A stretch of 64,000 bases of DNA from Fibrobacterota bacterium (GCA_023436205.1 JAEZKC010000099.1:1-64000), one strand, 5' to 3'. Counted from the stretch's first letter, positions 51,300-60,231 are shown. The notes: generated by a model from the sequence alone, not told the origin. Program-made: numbers and translations.

Positions 51300-51578
51300 C
51301 TATGTTAAGAGAGCTCTTGTCCTGAGTTTTCTTTTGATAGGTGAAAAGTGAATATGCTTTACGGTCAAAAATTGCAATCGGGGTATCTGGTAATGCTGTT
51401 CTGGAGATCTCCGCATGGCTTGATTTTGCAAAAGCCCGATGTCTTCCTTTATGACCGTTTCTCCATCATGTACATTATCTGGCCTTTCAAGGTGGGGAAG
51501 TGAAAGCAGATTTAAAAATAGGATGGTGATCAGGCCAAAACTGGTGATGGAAGATGTTTTTGCAGGAGAGTAAATCAT
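51300..51578 (-). CDS. Doubtful hypothetical 92-residue protein
   Basis: The only open frame in a 750-bp region with no recognised gene (51092-51843). It has a hydrophobic segment at residues 11-28, which could be a signal or anchor, then a basic polar tail with no recognisable motif. The start has a weak AGAGG upstream. I list it so that the region is described; it may be non-coding. Confidence 0.3.
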   Translation of the reverse strand: MIYSPAKTSSITSFGLITILFLNLLSLPHLERPDNVHDGETVIKEDIGLLQNQAMRRSPEQHYQIPRLQFLTVKHIHFSPIKRKLRTRALLT

Positions 51579-51787
51579 ATACTGCCTCTTAATTGGAGTA
51601 GAAAAATAATATGCGCAACTATGAAATACAGTTTCACTCTTAAAAAACTTTAGTGTTGATTTTCTTAATTAAATGTTTTTTTTGAGGATGGCATTGCCAA
51701 AAACAGTAATAATGGCTATTGATACTTCAGTTACATTGAAAAAATTAATTAAACTATCGATAAAAATTGAAAAAATTAAAATTTATT

Positions 51788-51816
51788 TTGATAATGATTA
51801 AAATAATTGCTATATT
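51788..51816 (+). promoter_or_regulatory. Sigma-70 promoter for the DUF2089 operon
   Basis: TTGATA (51788-51793), a 17-bp spacer and TATATT (51811-51816) lie 28 bp before the ATG at 51844. The region upstream (51660-51790) is strongly A/T-rich, which would favour an UP-element-like effect. Confidence 0.7.
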
Positions 51817-51843
51817 AAAGGTGTAATCAGAAAGGGGAATGCA

Positions 51844-52206
51844 ATGATAAAAGAATGGCATGAACTTAATAAGATGGTGGGGGAACAGGAGGTCCTGGTT
51901 AATAGAGTCTCTCTGCAAAGCGGGATTTCCATAGAGGGAGAATTCAGACTGCCGCCACTGGCAAAGCTTTCTTACGAGGAGCAGGTTTTTGTGGGCATGT
52001 TTATTAAATGTCATGGCTCCATCAAAGATATGGAACAGGCATTCGGGATAAGTTATCCTACAGTGAAATCGCGCCTGGGCAAAATTGGGGAGAAGCTGGG
52101 GTTTGTGGAAGTGAAGCGAGTTACCGAAAATGAAGAGTTGCTTGGAAAATTGGAGCGCGGGGAAATAAGTGTAGCAGATGCGCTTGCAAAGCTGGAGGAA
52201 AAATGA
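51844..52206 (+). CDS. DUF2089 protein, likely DNA-binding regulator
   Basis: A 120-residue protein. The middle (LSYEEQVFVGMFIKCHGSIKDMEQAFGISYPTVKSRLGKI) is a helix-turn-helix like a sigma region 4, and the C-terminal LLGKLERGEISVADALAKLEE repeats the short helical motif seen in the third gene of the operon. The zinc-finger N-terminus of other DUF2089 members is missing. AAAGGGG lies 8 bp before the ATG. It overlaps the next gene by 4 bp and probably regulates its own operon. Confidence 0.85.
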   Translation: MIKEWHELNKMVGEQEVLVNRVSLQSGISIEGEFRLPPLAKLSYEEQVFVGMFIKCHGSIKDMEQAFGISYPTVKSRLGKIGEKLGFVEVKRVTENEELLGKLERGEISVADALAKLEEK

Positions 52207-52481
52207 TTCCCATGTTTTTCACCATGCATTTCAGAGACGGCAGGGGGCGATGGCACTGGTTCTGGTTTCCTGTGATACTGCTCTGGCCGCTTCTTTTGAT
52301 CCTTGTGCTGCTGGCGCTGCCTTTTGTTTTGATTGCAGAGGTGGTGCTTGCCAACCGGGGTATACATCCTTTTAAAATGCTGATCGTAGCCATGCAGATA
52401 CTGGCCAGTCTGCGGGGCATGGTCATCAATATCAAAGCAAACGATTCAAAAAAGGGCAGCTTCAGGCTGAACATTATCTGA
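52203..52481 (+). CDS. Small membrane protein of DUF2089 operon
   Basis: A 92-residue protein with one long hydrophobic stretch (about residues 18-48, WFPVILLWPLLLILVLLALPFVLIAE) and a basic cytosolic tail. No named family. Its place between the DUF2089 and SHOCT-like genes is typical for this kind of three-gene set, which is thought to sense envelope or membrane stress. Confidence 0.75.
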   Translation: MIPMFFTMHFRDGRGRWHWFWFPVILLWPLLLILVLLALPFVLIAEVVLANRGIHPFKMLIVAMQILASLRGMVINIKANDSKKGSFRLNII

Positions 52482-52493
52482 AAGGAAAACAGT

Positions 52494-52919
52494 ATGAGCG
52501 AAGAACGTGCAAGAATTTTGAACATGGTGGCGCAGGGGAAACTTTCTGTTCAGGAAGCGGAAAAGCTTCTGGATGCGCTTGGTAAGAATGAGGAGAACGG
52601 TGCTGCTTTATTGGCAGGAACAAAGCCTTCCTCAAAGGATCTCAAGTATCTGCGCGTAGTAGTTGACAGCAAGCAGGGGGATAATGTGAATATCCGTGTC
52701 CCCATGGCTCTCCTGCGTGCAGGCCTCAAGCTTTCAGCCCTCATCCCTCCTCAGGCATACAGCAAAATGAATGAAAAGATGGCTGAAAATGGTATCGAAA
52801 TGGACATAAACGCGCTTCTTAAGAGCGGTGATATTGAGCAGGTGATTGAAACCATGGGTGAATTGAATGTGGATGTCAATTCCGCTCAGGGCGATAAAGT
52901 GCGGGTCTTTTTTGAGTGA
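52494..52919 (+). CDS. SHOCT-like/YvlB-type protein
   Basis: A 141-residue protein. The N-terminus (ERARILNMVAQGKLSVQEAEKLLDALG) is the short helical hairpin found in YvlB-like and DUF2089-linked proteins. The rest (LKYLRVVVDSKQGDNVNIRVPMALLRAGLKLSALIPPQAY) resembles a beta-rich adhesin-like domain. No signal peptide. It ends 4 bp before a strong terminator. Confidence 0.8.
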   Translation: MSEERARILNMVAQGKLSVQEAEKLLDALGKNEENGAALLAGTKPSSKDLKYLRVVVDSKQGDNVNIRVPMALLRAGLKLSALIPPQAYSKMNEKMAENGIEMDINALLKSGDIEQVIETMGELNVDVNSAQGDKVRVFFE

Positions 52920-52922
52920 TAA

Positions 52923-52954
52923 AAAAGGAGGAGATTTTGTCGGCTCCTCCTTTT
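52923..52954 (+). terminator. Bidirectional terminator between DUF2089 operon and SDR
   Basis: An 11-bp perfect stem (AAAAGGAGGAG/CTCCTCCTTTT) with a 10-nt loop lies between two convergent genes. A/T tails on both sides let it work in both directions. Confidence 0.93.
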
Positions 52955-52976
52955 ACCGAAAAATCAAAATTGTTTT

Positions 52977-53672
52977 TTAGTCTTCTCTGTATTCCTGAGC
53001 CCTGTAGAAAATGCCACTTGTATCCTCCTCAAGAAGCACCGGAACCAGAGCACCGGGCAGAACTGATTCCACTGGGTTGGGTGCATTGGGGCCACCGAGA
53101 TCGGTACGCAGCCAACCCGGATCCAGAAGGTTCATTAAAACACCGGTTCCCTTAAGATGCTTGGCCATGTCAAAAACATATTTGTCAAGGGCAGCTTTGG
53201 ATGCGGCATATGGCATGAGCTGAGGCTCATCTTTTATCCCGGAAGTAACATTCACCACTCTGCCGAATCCCCGATTGATCATCTTGGGGATGATCAGATT
53301 ACATAAAGTAATGGGAGCAATGGTGTTTACAGTGAAACTCTTATGGTAATCCTCTTCGGGTGCTGAAAAGATGTCGGTGCGGTAGGGGGTCATAATAGCC
53401 GCATTGTTGTAAAGAATGTCAATTCCCCCTGACATCTTCTCCACTTTTTCCCCCAATGCTTTCACTTGGGTAATATCAGAAAGTTCGGCCTCCACCTGTA
53501 GTACTTTGATACCGCTTTTGGCAAGCTCTGTCGCAAGAGCGTCGGTATTTTGGGTGCAGCGGCTGTGAAGTATTAGGTTGCATCCTTTCTTAGCCATAGC
53601 CATGGAAACCTGCTTACCGATTCCTCTGCTTGCTCCTGTGACGAGAGCCCATTTGTTTTTGATGTCAAGCAT
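52977..53672 (-). CDS. Short-chain dehydrogenase/reductase
   Basis: A 231-residue SDR. I start at the ATG at 53672 (AGAGAGG about 9 bp upstream); a longer TTG start would overlap the alcohol dehydrogenase. TGASRGIGKQ near residue 13, NNAAI near 88, the catalytic Ser in NVTSG and Tyr/Lys in YAASK near 154 are all present. It should reduce a carbonyl with NAD(P)H. It follows the iron alcohol dehydrogenase by 16 bp. Confidence 0.9.
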   Translation of the reverse strand: MLDIKNKWALVTGASRGIGKQVSMAMAKKGCNLILHSRCTQNTDALATELAKSGIKVLQVEAELSDITQVKALGEKVEKMSGGIDILYNNAAIMTPYRTDIFSAPEEDYHKSFTVNTIAPITLCNLIIPKMINRGFGRVVNVTSGIKDEPQLMPYAASKAALDKYVFDMAKHLKGTGVLMNLLDPGWLRTDLGGPNAPNPVESVLPGALVPVLLEEDTSGIFYRAQEYRED

Positions 53673-53688
53673 GATTTGCATTCCTCTC

Positions 53689-54858
53689 TTATCTGGCAAT
53701 TTTGAGAATTTCAAGTACGTCGTCTCGTTTTAGGGTCACAAATCCTCCAGCGGTACCTTTTCCGCAATCGGTGCATTTATCAGCCATCTCCTCCAGTCGG
53801 TCTTCACCGATACCCATCTCCTTGAGTGAGACCGGGAGTCCTATTGAAGAGAAGAACTTCTTCAGTCTCTCAATTCCCTCGAGAGCGGTTCTTTCCTGAT
53901 GAATAAAGTCGATCTCCACATTCCACACTCTTGATGCAAACTGTACAAAACGGGATATGTTACTCTTGTAGACATATTCCATCCAGGCGGGAAACACCAC
54001 TGCCAGTCCTGCACCGTGAGCCACATCATAGATGCCGCTGATCTCATGCTCGATCTGGTGGCTGGCCCAATCCTGGTTGCGTCCGGTTCCAAGCAGATCA
54101 TTGTGGGCAACGGTTCCCGCCCACATCACTTCTGCACGGGCATTATAGTCGGTGGGGTTTTTCAGGCACAGAGGAACATTTTCGATGATCGTTTTCATTG
54201 TGGCTTCACAGAGGCGATCTGTCAAATCCACATATTCAGATGTGGTGAAGTACCGCTCCATGATGTGAGCCATTATATCTGCGGCCCCGCAGGCTGTCTG
54301 ATAGGCGGGAAGGGTGAACGTGAGTTCCGGGTTGAGAATCGAAAAAACGGGTCTGATGAGCTCGTTTGTCAATCCTCGCTTGAGATCACCTTCAGTTTTG
54401 GTGATTACAGAACTGGGGCTCGCTTCACTGCCTGCGGCGGGAATGGTAAGAACAGTGGCCACATCCAGCGCTTCTTTCGGTGATGCCTTCCCGGTGTAGA
54501 AATCCCACACATCACCGTTATAGGGAACTCCCACTGCGATGGCTTTTGCAGAATCGATAACGGAGCCGCCACCCACGGCAAGAATGAATTTGATACCGTT
54601 ATCACGACAAATCCTTATTCCTTCATTTACAAGACTAAGCCGCGGATTGGGCTGAACACCACCCAGTTCTACATGTTCAACGCCCGCTTCTTTGAGGCTC
54701 GTGACTGTCTTCTCATAAAGTCCGGTCTTTTTTATACTCTCGCTTCCAAAGTGAAACAGCACCTTGTTTGCATGCTTTTTAACCTCTGATCCCACTTTAC
54801 TTTCTGTTTTTTTTCCGAAAATGATTTTGGTTCGGTTTTGAAATATGAAATTTTCCAT
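53689..54858 (-). CDS. Iron-containing alcohol dehydrogenase (YqhD/BdhA type)
   Basis: A 389-residue group III dehydrogenase: KTESKVGSEVKKH at the N-terminus, GGGSVIDSAKAIAVG near residue 96 for the nucleotide, and metal ligands in GAADIMAHIMERYF, and HQIEHEISGIYDVAHGAGL. It is full length. It probably makes butanol, ethanol or 1,2-diols from aldehydes during fermentation. Its partner SDR downstream suggests one transcript. Confidence 0.92.
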   Translation of the reverse strand: MENFIFQNRTKIIFGKKTESKVGSEVKKHANKVLFHFGSESIKKTGLYEKTVTSLKEAGVEHVELGGVQPNPRLSLVNEGIRICRDNGIKFILAVGGGSVIDSAKAIAVGVPYNGDVWDFYTGKASPKEALDVATVLTIPAAGSEASPSSVITKTEGDLKRGLTNELIRPVFSILNPELTFTLPAYQTACGAADIMAHIMERYFTTSEYVDLTDRLCEATMKTIIENVPLCLKNPTDYNARAEVMWAGTVAHNDLLGTGRNQDWASHQIEHEISGIYDVAHGAGLAVVFPAWMEYVYKSNISRFVQFASRVWNVEIDFIHQERTALEGIERLKKFFSSIGLPVSLKEMGIGEDRLEEMADKCTDCGKGTAGGFVTLKRDDVLEILKIAR

Positions 54859-54980
54859 GGAATATGCTCCGCCTGAAAATGGTGGAAAAAAAGTGACGTT
54901 AGATTTGGGAAATTACAACAAGCCAAACCCGATCTGGATGTGTAGGAGACTGCAGTCGATAGACGATTCTTATAAGTGGA

Positions 54981-55385
54981 TTAAGTATTCAGCCCCACTT
55001 CTTTTCTCTTCTCGGCTATCCATTTTACATATTCGGTATCGCTTTCCTTGCTGTGTTCCCAAAGCCAGTTGCGTAAGAATAGTCGAAGGGCCATCGGATT
55101 GAGCTTTCCGGCATCATAATCGTCCATGAATCCCACAAATTTCATGGCGGCCTGTTCATGATCGGATTGGTGAATCGCAAATCCCGGAAATTCGTACATA
55201 CGCATCAGGTGCTCTTCACTGGTGAAATGAAAGTTTATGTAATGCTCTATTTCTTTAAGTAATTTTTCAGTGAATGCTTTGTTTGTAACATGATCATCAC
55301 TCTCTAACAGATCGAAAATCCGGTACAGATACTTGTGCTGCTCGTCCATCTCCGGAAAATTCAGTATGCCACCGTTTTCGTCCAT
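54981..55385 (-). CDS. Bacteriohemerythrin
   Basis: A 134-residue protein from the ATG at 55385. All seven diiron ligands can be followed: His in DEQHKYL, His and Glu in HFTSEEH, His and His in HQSDHEQ, and His and Asp in HSKESD. It reversibly binds oxygen and probably buffers or delivers it, as expected in an oxygen-sensitive cell. A longer in-frame start adds 26 residues of no known pattern, so I used the shorter form. Confidence 0.88.
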   Translation of the reverse strand: MDENGGILNFPEMDEQHKYLYRIFDLLESDDHVTNKAFTEKLLKEIEHYINFHFTSEEHLMRMYEFPGFAIHQSDHEQAAMKFVGFMDDYDAGKLNPMALRLFLRNWLWEHSKESDTEYVKWIAEKRKEVGLNT

Positions 55386-55483
55386 GTAAATCCCGTTCTG
55401 TTGTTGTATAATAAAGGCTGCCCCAATACATAATAATATAGGCATTTTAAAGCGTGTATCCAATCATGAAAAAAACGCAGGAG

Positions 55484-55509
55484 ACCGACTTGCGGGTCGG
55501 TGATTTTTT
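55484..55509 (+). terminator. Possible attenuator hairpin upstream of the 2-oxoacid oxidoreductase operon
   Basis: ACCGAC/GTCGGT with a 6-nt loop is followed after GA by six T on the plus strand. There is no plus-strand gene just upstream, and the operon starts 174 bp downstream. It may therefore be a leader attenuator or a chance structure. Confidence 0.4.
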
Positions 55510-55682
55510 CCTTAAAGGTGCTGTTTATTATATGTTGGAATTGGTTCAAGTAAGTATATTTCACGCTCTATGTTCTTCAGGTTTTCCTGCCCATCGAAAT
55601 CGTTTATTGAAGCTCTCTGGAGAGAATTCCTTGTGCAGGAGATAACAAACCGAGCAGGTACTAATTTGGAAAGGTTGTAGTG

Positions 55683-56258
55683 ATGAGTCAGGACAAATAC
55701 AGAGTTGTAGCCGGTCCGGAAGGATATTTGGCTTCATCTGCCGCATTGATGGGAGTTGAGCTTTCTGATAGCGGTCAAGCCTTGATTGAGGGTGAGATAG
55801 CAAATGAGCAGAAGGCCATCGATCTGATTGCTCAAAAACTTCTGGAGGCAAAGAATCCGGTCATTGTGCCGGGACCACTTCTAATGTGGAACTGGTCTGA
55901 AAGTGTTGCCCCCGTTGCCTCCCTGGTCAAGGAACTTGCAACAGTGAGCGGTGCAAAGCTGATCCCCATGCCGGATTATCGTCCCAAACTTCCTCGTATT
56001 AACCCCGAAGAGGAGATTAGTCCCAATCACCCCCTGGTGACCATCAATCATCATGAAATTGATGTCTGTATCTTTGTCGGAGTGCATGCACATTATCTCA
56101 ATGTTGCATTGAAGCTTATCAGGGGCGGTTCTGACTGCTATACTATCGCCCTCTCTGAATGGGCGGGGCATGAGGATGCCATGATCAGTTTGCGGGATGT
56201 AAATGAAGCAAAACTTGCGGCTCTGATTGAAAAAATAAAGCAGGTAAAAGCTGTATAA
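55683..56258 (+). CDS. CODH beta/epsilon-like subunit of oxidoreductase operon
   Basis: A 191-residue protein. Residues 40-190 resemble the nucleotide-binding middle domain (DHS-like) of thiamine diphosphate enzymes and of the CODH/ACS epsilon subunit: AIDLIAQKLLEAKNPVIVPGP, LATVSGAKLIPMPDY, and EIDVCIFVGVHAHYLNVALK. It has no Cys cluster motif. It is the first gene of a five-gene operon (40 bp before the ferredoxin gene), so it is likely a nucleotide-binding or structural subunit of the complex. No CODH catalytic genes are near. Confidence 0.65.
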   Translation: MSQDKYRVVAGPEGYLASSAALMGVELSDSGQALIEGEIANEQKAIDLIAQKLLEAKNPVIVPGPLLMWNWSESVAPVASLVKELATVSGAKLIPMPDYRPKLPRINPEEEISPNHPLVTINHHEIDVCIFVGVHAHYLNVALKLIRGGSDCYTIALSEWAGHEDAMISLRDVNEAKLAALIEKIKQVKAV

Positions 56259-56298
56259 TCACCGGATGTCAATATTAGTTTTGAAATAAGGAGTCGAG

Positions 56299-56487
56299 AT
56301 GGCGGTTGTAAAAGTTGATGAAACCAAATGCATCGGGTGTGGAATCTGCATAAAAGCCTGCCCCGAGCCTTGTGTTATCCGCAAAGTGGATGGTAACAAG
56401 GTCTCCATTAATGTTATGCGTTGTAAGGTCTGTCTCTTGTGCGCATCGGTTTGTCCCAAGAAGGCTATTGAAAAGCAAGGGGAATGA
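56299..56487 (+). CDS. 2x[4Fe-4S] ferredoxin subunit (delta)
   Basis: A 62-residue ferredoxin with CIGCGICIKACP and CKVCLLCASVCP, giving eight cluster Cys. It passes electrons from the thiamine enzyme to an external ferredoxin. AGGAGT lies 7-8 bp before the ATG. Confidence 0.93.
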   Translation: MAVVKVDETKCIGCGICIKACPEPCVIRKVDGNKVSINVMRCKVCLLCASVCPKKAIEKQGE

Positions 56488-56514
56488 AGGGTAAAACTTT
56501 TTCACGGGAAATTA

Positions 56515-57684
56515 ATGATGAATAAAGTACAGCAGGAAGTGACTGCAGAGAAAATGATGTTCGAAGCCCCCAGGGACCGTACCTTCATTACTGGAAGTGA
56601 AGCGGTTGCGGAGGCGGTCAAGCGGGCAAATGTTGATATGGCTATTGCTTATCCCATTACTCCTCAAAGCGAAAGCATGCATCTTGTAGGTGATCTGTTT
56701 GCAAGCGGTTATATTAAGGATTACTACCGCGCTGAAAATGAGTTCGGTGTAATGGCCGCTATTCACGGAGCTTCACTGGGTGGGGGGCGTGTCTTTACCG
56801 CTACAAGTGGTCCCGGTACGCTCAGAGCCATGGAGATGTTTCCAGTCTGGGCCGGTTCCCGTCAGCCGATCGTATGCGCCTTCATGTGCAGAGGTATCTC
56901 ATTGCCGCCATCAATCCAGCCTGAAACTATCGAAATGGCATTTCTGCTTGATACGGGTATGCTTATGTTTCATGCTGAAAATGCTCAGGATTACTTTGAT
57001 ATGATACTTATGGGGTACGCCATTGCGGAACAACCCGAAGTTCATTTGCCCGTGGGGGTCTTTGCAGATGGCTTTTTTGTAACTCACACGCGTGATATCG
57101 TCATGCTTCCTTCGGAAGAGATGAAGCTTGCTTCATACAATCCCGATTGTGCACCTGTGCCTCCCTTTGACATGGAACACGTGCCAATGCGAATCACAAG
57201 AGATCCTCTTCTTAACAAGAGTAATTTCATCTCGTATGCTGCAAACGCCAGCTGGCATCAGGAAGTCCTTGCGGCGGCGCAGAGAGCGCGCAAACACATT
57301 AACCGCTACCTCGGTGGCCTTATCGAAACGGAAAATCCTGAAGCGGATATTTTAATCGTGGCCTCAGGAACCGCAGTCTCTCAGAGCCGCGAAGCAATCC
57401 GTGAGCTGCGTAAAGAGGGTATGAATGTGGGGCTGGTGAAAGTAAAGTCCATTCGTCCTTTTCCGGAGAAGGAAATTCAGGAAGTAACGGCGAACGCTTC
57501 ACTTATCCTTGTACCGGAGTTCAATCCCGGGGGGTGGCTGGCGAGGGAGGTCAAAGCTGCAATTGACAATAACAGTCGAGTCGTGGCCGGACCCAGAGTG
57601 TTTGGCGGCATGTCCATGCCGAAGGAATTGATCATTTCGGAAATCAAGAAAGCACTTGCCGCCACAACTGCGGTGAATGCCTGA
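56515..57684 (+). CDS. 2-oxoacid:ferredoxin oxidoreductase alpha subunit
   Basis: A 389-residue alpha subunit: ITGSEAVAEAVKRANVDMAIAYPITPQSES near residue 20, RAENEFGVMAAIHGASLGGG near 75, SGPGTLRAMEMF near 98, and a C-terminal VASGTAVSQSRE/VKVKSIRPFPEKEIQE domain. Together these fit the PorA/VorB type. It oxidatively decarboxylates a 2-oxoacid to acyl-CoA together with the beta subunit. Pyruvate or branched 2-oxoacid cannot be told apart here. Confidence 0.92.
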   Translation: MMNKVQQEVTAEKMMFEAPRDRTFITGSEAVAEAVKRANVDMAIAYPITPQSESMHLVGDLFASGYIKDYYRAENEFGVMAAIHGASLGGGRVFTATSGPGTLRAMEMFPVWAGSRQPIVCAFMCRGISLPPSIQPETIEMAFLLDTGMLMFHAENAQDYFDMILMGYAIAEQPEVHLPVGVFADGFFVTHTRDIVMLPSEEMKLASYNPDCAPVPPFDMEHVPMRITRDPLLNKSNFISYAANASWHQEVLAAAQRARKHINRYLGGLIETENPEADILIVASGTAVSQSREAIRELRKEGMNVGLVKVKSIRPFPEKEIQEVTANASLILVPEFNPGGWLAREVKAAIDNNSRVVAGPRVFGGMSMPKELIISEIKKALAATTAVNA

Positions 57685-57732
57685 TCTCTTCAACGCTGTA
57701 CGTTGAACCTTGAACTTTAAAAGGGAATTGCA

Positions 57733-58596
57733 ATGTCAAAGAAAATAATAACTCCTGTAAAGGAATTCCAGGACCTGCTTCCGCAGGAATATAAGGATCT
57801 GGTTTCCAATGGTCCTTACAATGATAGAAAAACCATTGATGATCTGGGAACATTCAAAGAGATCACCGAGGCTCATCCTCATTGTGCCGGCTGCGGGGTC
57901 GCTCTTGGTATTCGTTTGGGCATGGCTACACTGCCAGCTCCCGAGGATACAATAATAATCGGTACCCCGGGTTGCTCATTTTTTGCTTTGTCCCAAACCG
58001 CACTGAACTACTCAAATACTGCCTTCGGTAATCAGAATTCGGTTGCTTCCGGGCTCAAGAGAATGCTCCAGGTGCGTCATCCTGACAAGCAGAAGGATAT
58101 CGTGGTGATGGTAGGTGATGGTGGAGTTGCGGATATCGGGCTTGACTATACGTTGCACTCCTGGTTTCGAGGTGAAAAGATCACTACGGTCATGCTCGAC
58201 AATGAGGTGTACGGCAACACCGGAGGACAGGAGAGCGGGATGAGTATGAAAGGTAAAGTACTTAATATGGCTCCCACCGGTAAGAAGTTCCCGAAAATCC
58301 CAGTGTTCGAACTGGCAAAAACTGCCGGTTGTGCCTATGCTGCCAAGGTCACCATAGCCAGTCCCAAGAAGTTTTCAAGTGTACTGCACAAGGCAATCCT
58401 TATTGCTCGTGAAATCGGCCCCACTTATGTGCAACTCTACACCCCTTGTCCCACAAATTTAAAGTTTCCTCCGGAGCAGACGATCAAAGTGGCTAAAGAA
58501 GCTGAAAAGAGCAACTATGTCTTCGAGGAGTTCATCACCGAAGAGGCTAGTCAGTATCTGAGTCGGATTAGTGAATCAAAGGAGATTGCACAATGA
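57733..58596 (+). CDS. 2-oxoacid:ferredoxin oxidoreductase beta subunit
   Basis: A 287-residue beta subunit with the thiamine diphosphate/Mg site in VVMVGDGGVADIG and DNEVYGNTGGQES, and proximal cluster Cys in HCAGCGVALG and CTPC-type CPTNL positions. The YGNTGGQ segment is typical of pyruvate-type enzymes. It overlaps the gamma gene by 4 bp. Confidence 0.92.
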   Translation: MSKKIITPVKEFQDLLPQEYKDLVSNGPYNDRKTIDDLGTFKEITEAHPHCAGCGVALGIRLGMATLPAPEDTIIIGTPGCSFFALSQTALNYSNTAFGNQNSVASGLKRMLQVRHPDKQKDIVVMVGDGGVADIGLDYTLHSWFRGEKITTVMLDNEVYGNTGGQESGMSMKGKVLNMAPTGKKFPKIPVFELAKTAGCAYAAKVTIASPKKFSSVLHKAILIAREIGPTYVQLYTPCPTNLKFPPEQTIKVAKEAEKSNYVFEEFITEEASQYLSRISESKEIAQ

Positions 58597-59264
58597 ATTT
58601 CAATCTTGATATAAGAATGGCTGGTCTTGGAGGTCAGGGTGTGGTAACAGCTGCCCATATCCTCGGCACGGCTGTGGTGAACTCCGGGAAGTTTGCGGCA
58701 GTAAACCCTTTCTTCGGTGCTGAAAAACGGCTTGCACCGGCCGAAAGCTATGTGAGAATTTCTGATGAACCTATTTACGACAGGGGAGAAATCCTTTATC
58801 CTAATTACATAATGGTTTTTGCTCCTCAGGTAATTACCATGGGTAAATCATACAGCATGCCCTTCTTTTCGGGACTCAAAGAGAACGGGCTTGTAATAAT
58901 CAATTCTGACGAACCCATTCTCTCTGAAAAGGAACAGAAAGGTCTCGCAGCTCTCAAGGCAAAAATCGTCTATGTTCCTGCTTCAAAACTCGCAGTGGAA
59001 TTCGCCGGAACTGAACTGGCTACCAACATGACCATGCTTGGTGCATTCTGTGGACTGGTGAATCTGGTTAACATAGACTCTGTGCTTGATGCCATGGAGG
59101 AACGGTTTAGCGGAAAAACCAAATTCGTTGCGTCCGGCACTACTGCTGCGTTGGATGAAGCCTTGAAAAGCAAGTTTGATAAAATTTCCGCATTGATTGA
59201 GAAAAACAGAACTGCCATTATGAAGGCATTTGATTTTACCTCACAATCGCTCATCTCCGCCTAG
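58593..59264 (+). CDS. 2-oxoacid:ferredoxin oxidoreductase gamma subunit
   Basis: A 223-residue gamma subunit: IRMAGLGGQGVVTAAHILGTAVV is the Gly-rich N-terminus; FFGAEKRLAPAESYVRIS and GAFCGLVNLVNID follow. It completes the complex with CoA binding. Its last third (from 58993) is the source of the duplicated fragment at 60087. Confidence 0.92.
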   Translation: MNFNLDIRMAGLGGQGVVTAAHILGTAVVNSGKFAAVNPFFGAEKRLAPAESYVRISDEPIYDRGEILYPNYIMVFAPQVITMGKSYSMPFFSGLKENGLVIINSDEPILSEKEQKGLAALKAKIVYVPASKLAVEFAGTELATNMTMLGAFCGLVNLVNIDSVLDAMEERFSGKTKFVASGTTAALDEALKSKFDKISALIEKNRTAIMKAFDFTSQSLISA

Positions 59265-59365
59265 ATCTGCAATAGAGCCCCGGGTTGCCTGGGGCTAAAA
59301 TTCCTCACATGCTTTAGCCTGTTATATTTTACGTTTTGTCCTGTTTTATAAAAAGGAAAAAACGT

Positions 59366-60079
59366 GTGAAACGCCTACTTGCATTACTGCCAATTGCATT
59401 GCTATTTGCCGGCTGTTCCATGACTGGTACCTATCAGTCTGCTCATATACTTGAATTGGGGACCTCCGCGGTTGGCCTCAGTTTTGGCTCTGTAGGTGTG
59501 AGGGACTCCTCGTACAGTTTTATTTGGCCGATTATTATACCAGATGTTACATTTCGAACGGCACTCAGCGATCGATTCGAAGTCGGTGGTAAAGTTTCAG
59601 TCGGAAGCTTTGGATTGGAAGGCGATATTAAATGGGGGTTTTTTCAGGGCGAACGATTCTGTATGGCAGTGGCTCCTGCATTTTATACACAGGTTGCCCC
59701 TTTCATGAAAGGCGCCGGATTTACACTTCCTGTTCTGGCTTCGTATAAAATTAACGAGACCTATAGTATAAATGCATCCCTGTTTTCTTCAATTTCACAG
59801 TTCACCTCTGGTTTTTCCGGTGTTGATTCGATACTCACCACTTTGGTGGGAGATATAAATGCCACAGGTGGTTCACTGGGCTTCGAGTTTTCCCAAAATC
59901 TCTTCAATATCAGGCCTGTTTTTGAAGTAAGCCACATGGCTCCATTGAGAGCCGAAGAGGTGAACTGGCAACCCTACATGCGCATTCGTTTTGTCCTTCA
60001 CCTTGGTTTTGTACTTGGGAAGGAAAAGAATCAGCTTGATCGCGTTGAAGAGAAACTTGATATAGGTTTGAGTAAGTGA
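59366..60079 (+). CDS. Lipoprotein with outer-membrane-like strands, copy 1
   Basis: A 237-residue lipoprotein starting at GTG: lipobox LFAGC (Cys16) and CSMTGTYQSA. The rest is strand-rich (VGLSFGSVGVRDSSYSF; DRFEVGGKVSVGSFGLEGDIKWGFFQGERFCM), and it ends with RFVLHLGFVLGKEKNQLDRVEEKLDIGL, a strand plus short coiled coil. No family recognised. It is a close paralogue of the gene at 60336. Confidence 0.85.
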   Translation: MKRLLALLPIALLFAGCSMTGTYQSAHILELGTSAVGLSFGSVGVRDSSYSFIWPIIIPDVTFRTALSDRFEVGGKVSVGSFGLEGDIKWGFFQGERFCMAVAPAFYTQVAPFMKGAGFTLPVLASYKINETYSINASLFSSISQFTSGFSGVDSILTTLVGDINATGGSLGFEFSQNLFNIRPVFEVSHMAPLRAEEVNWQPYMRIRFVLHLGFVLGKEKNQLDRVEEKLDIGLSK

Positions 60080-60086
60080 ATTGCAT

Positions 60087-60231
60087 CAGTGGAGTTCGCC
60101 GGAACTGAACTGGCTACTAGCATGAAGCCTTGAAAAGCAAGTTTGATAAAATTTCTGCATTGATTGAGATAAACAGAATTGTCATTATGAAGGCGTTTGA
60201 TTTTACTTTACAATCGCTCATTTCCGCCTGG
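60087..60231 (+). pseudogene. Fragment of the gamma subunit gene
   Basis: 145 bp that match the 3' end of the gamma gene at 58993-59264, minus an internal 127-bp segment. The deletion shifts the frame, there is no start codon, and the original stop TAG is now TGG at 60229. It cannot make a subunit. It is a by-product of the tandem duplication. Confidence 0.9.

Noticed and set aside
59276..59296. Rho-independent terminator after the gamma subunit gene
   Set aside because: A stem exists (AGCCCC/GGGGCT), and is copied at the duplication, but no T run follows and the stem is only 6 bp.
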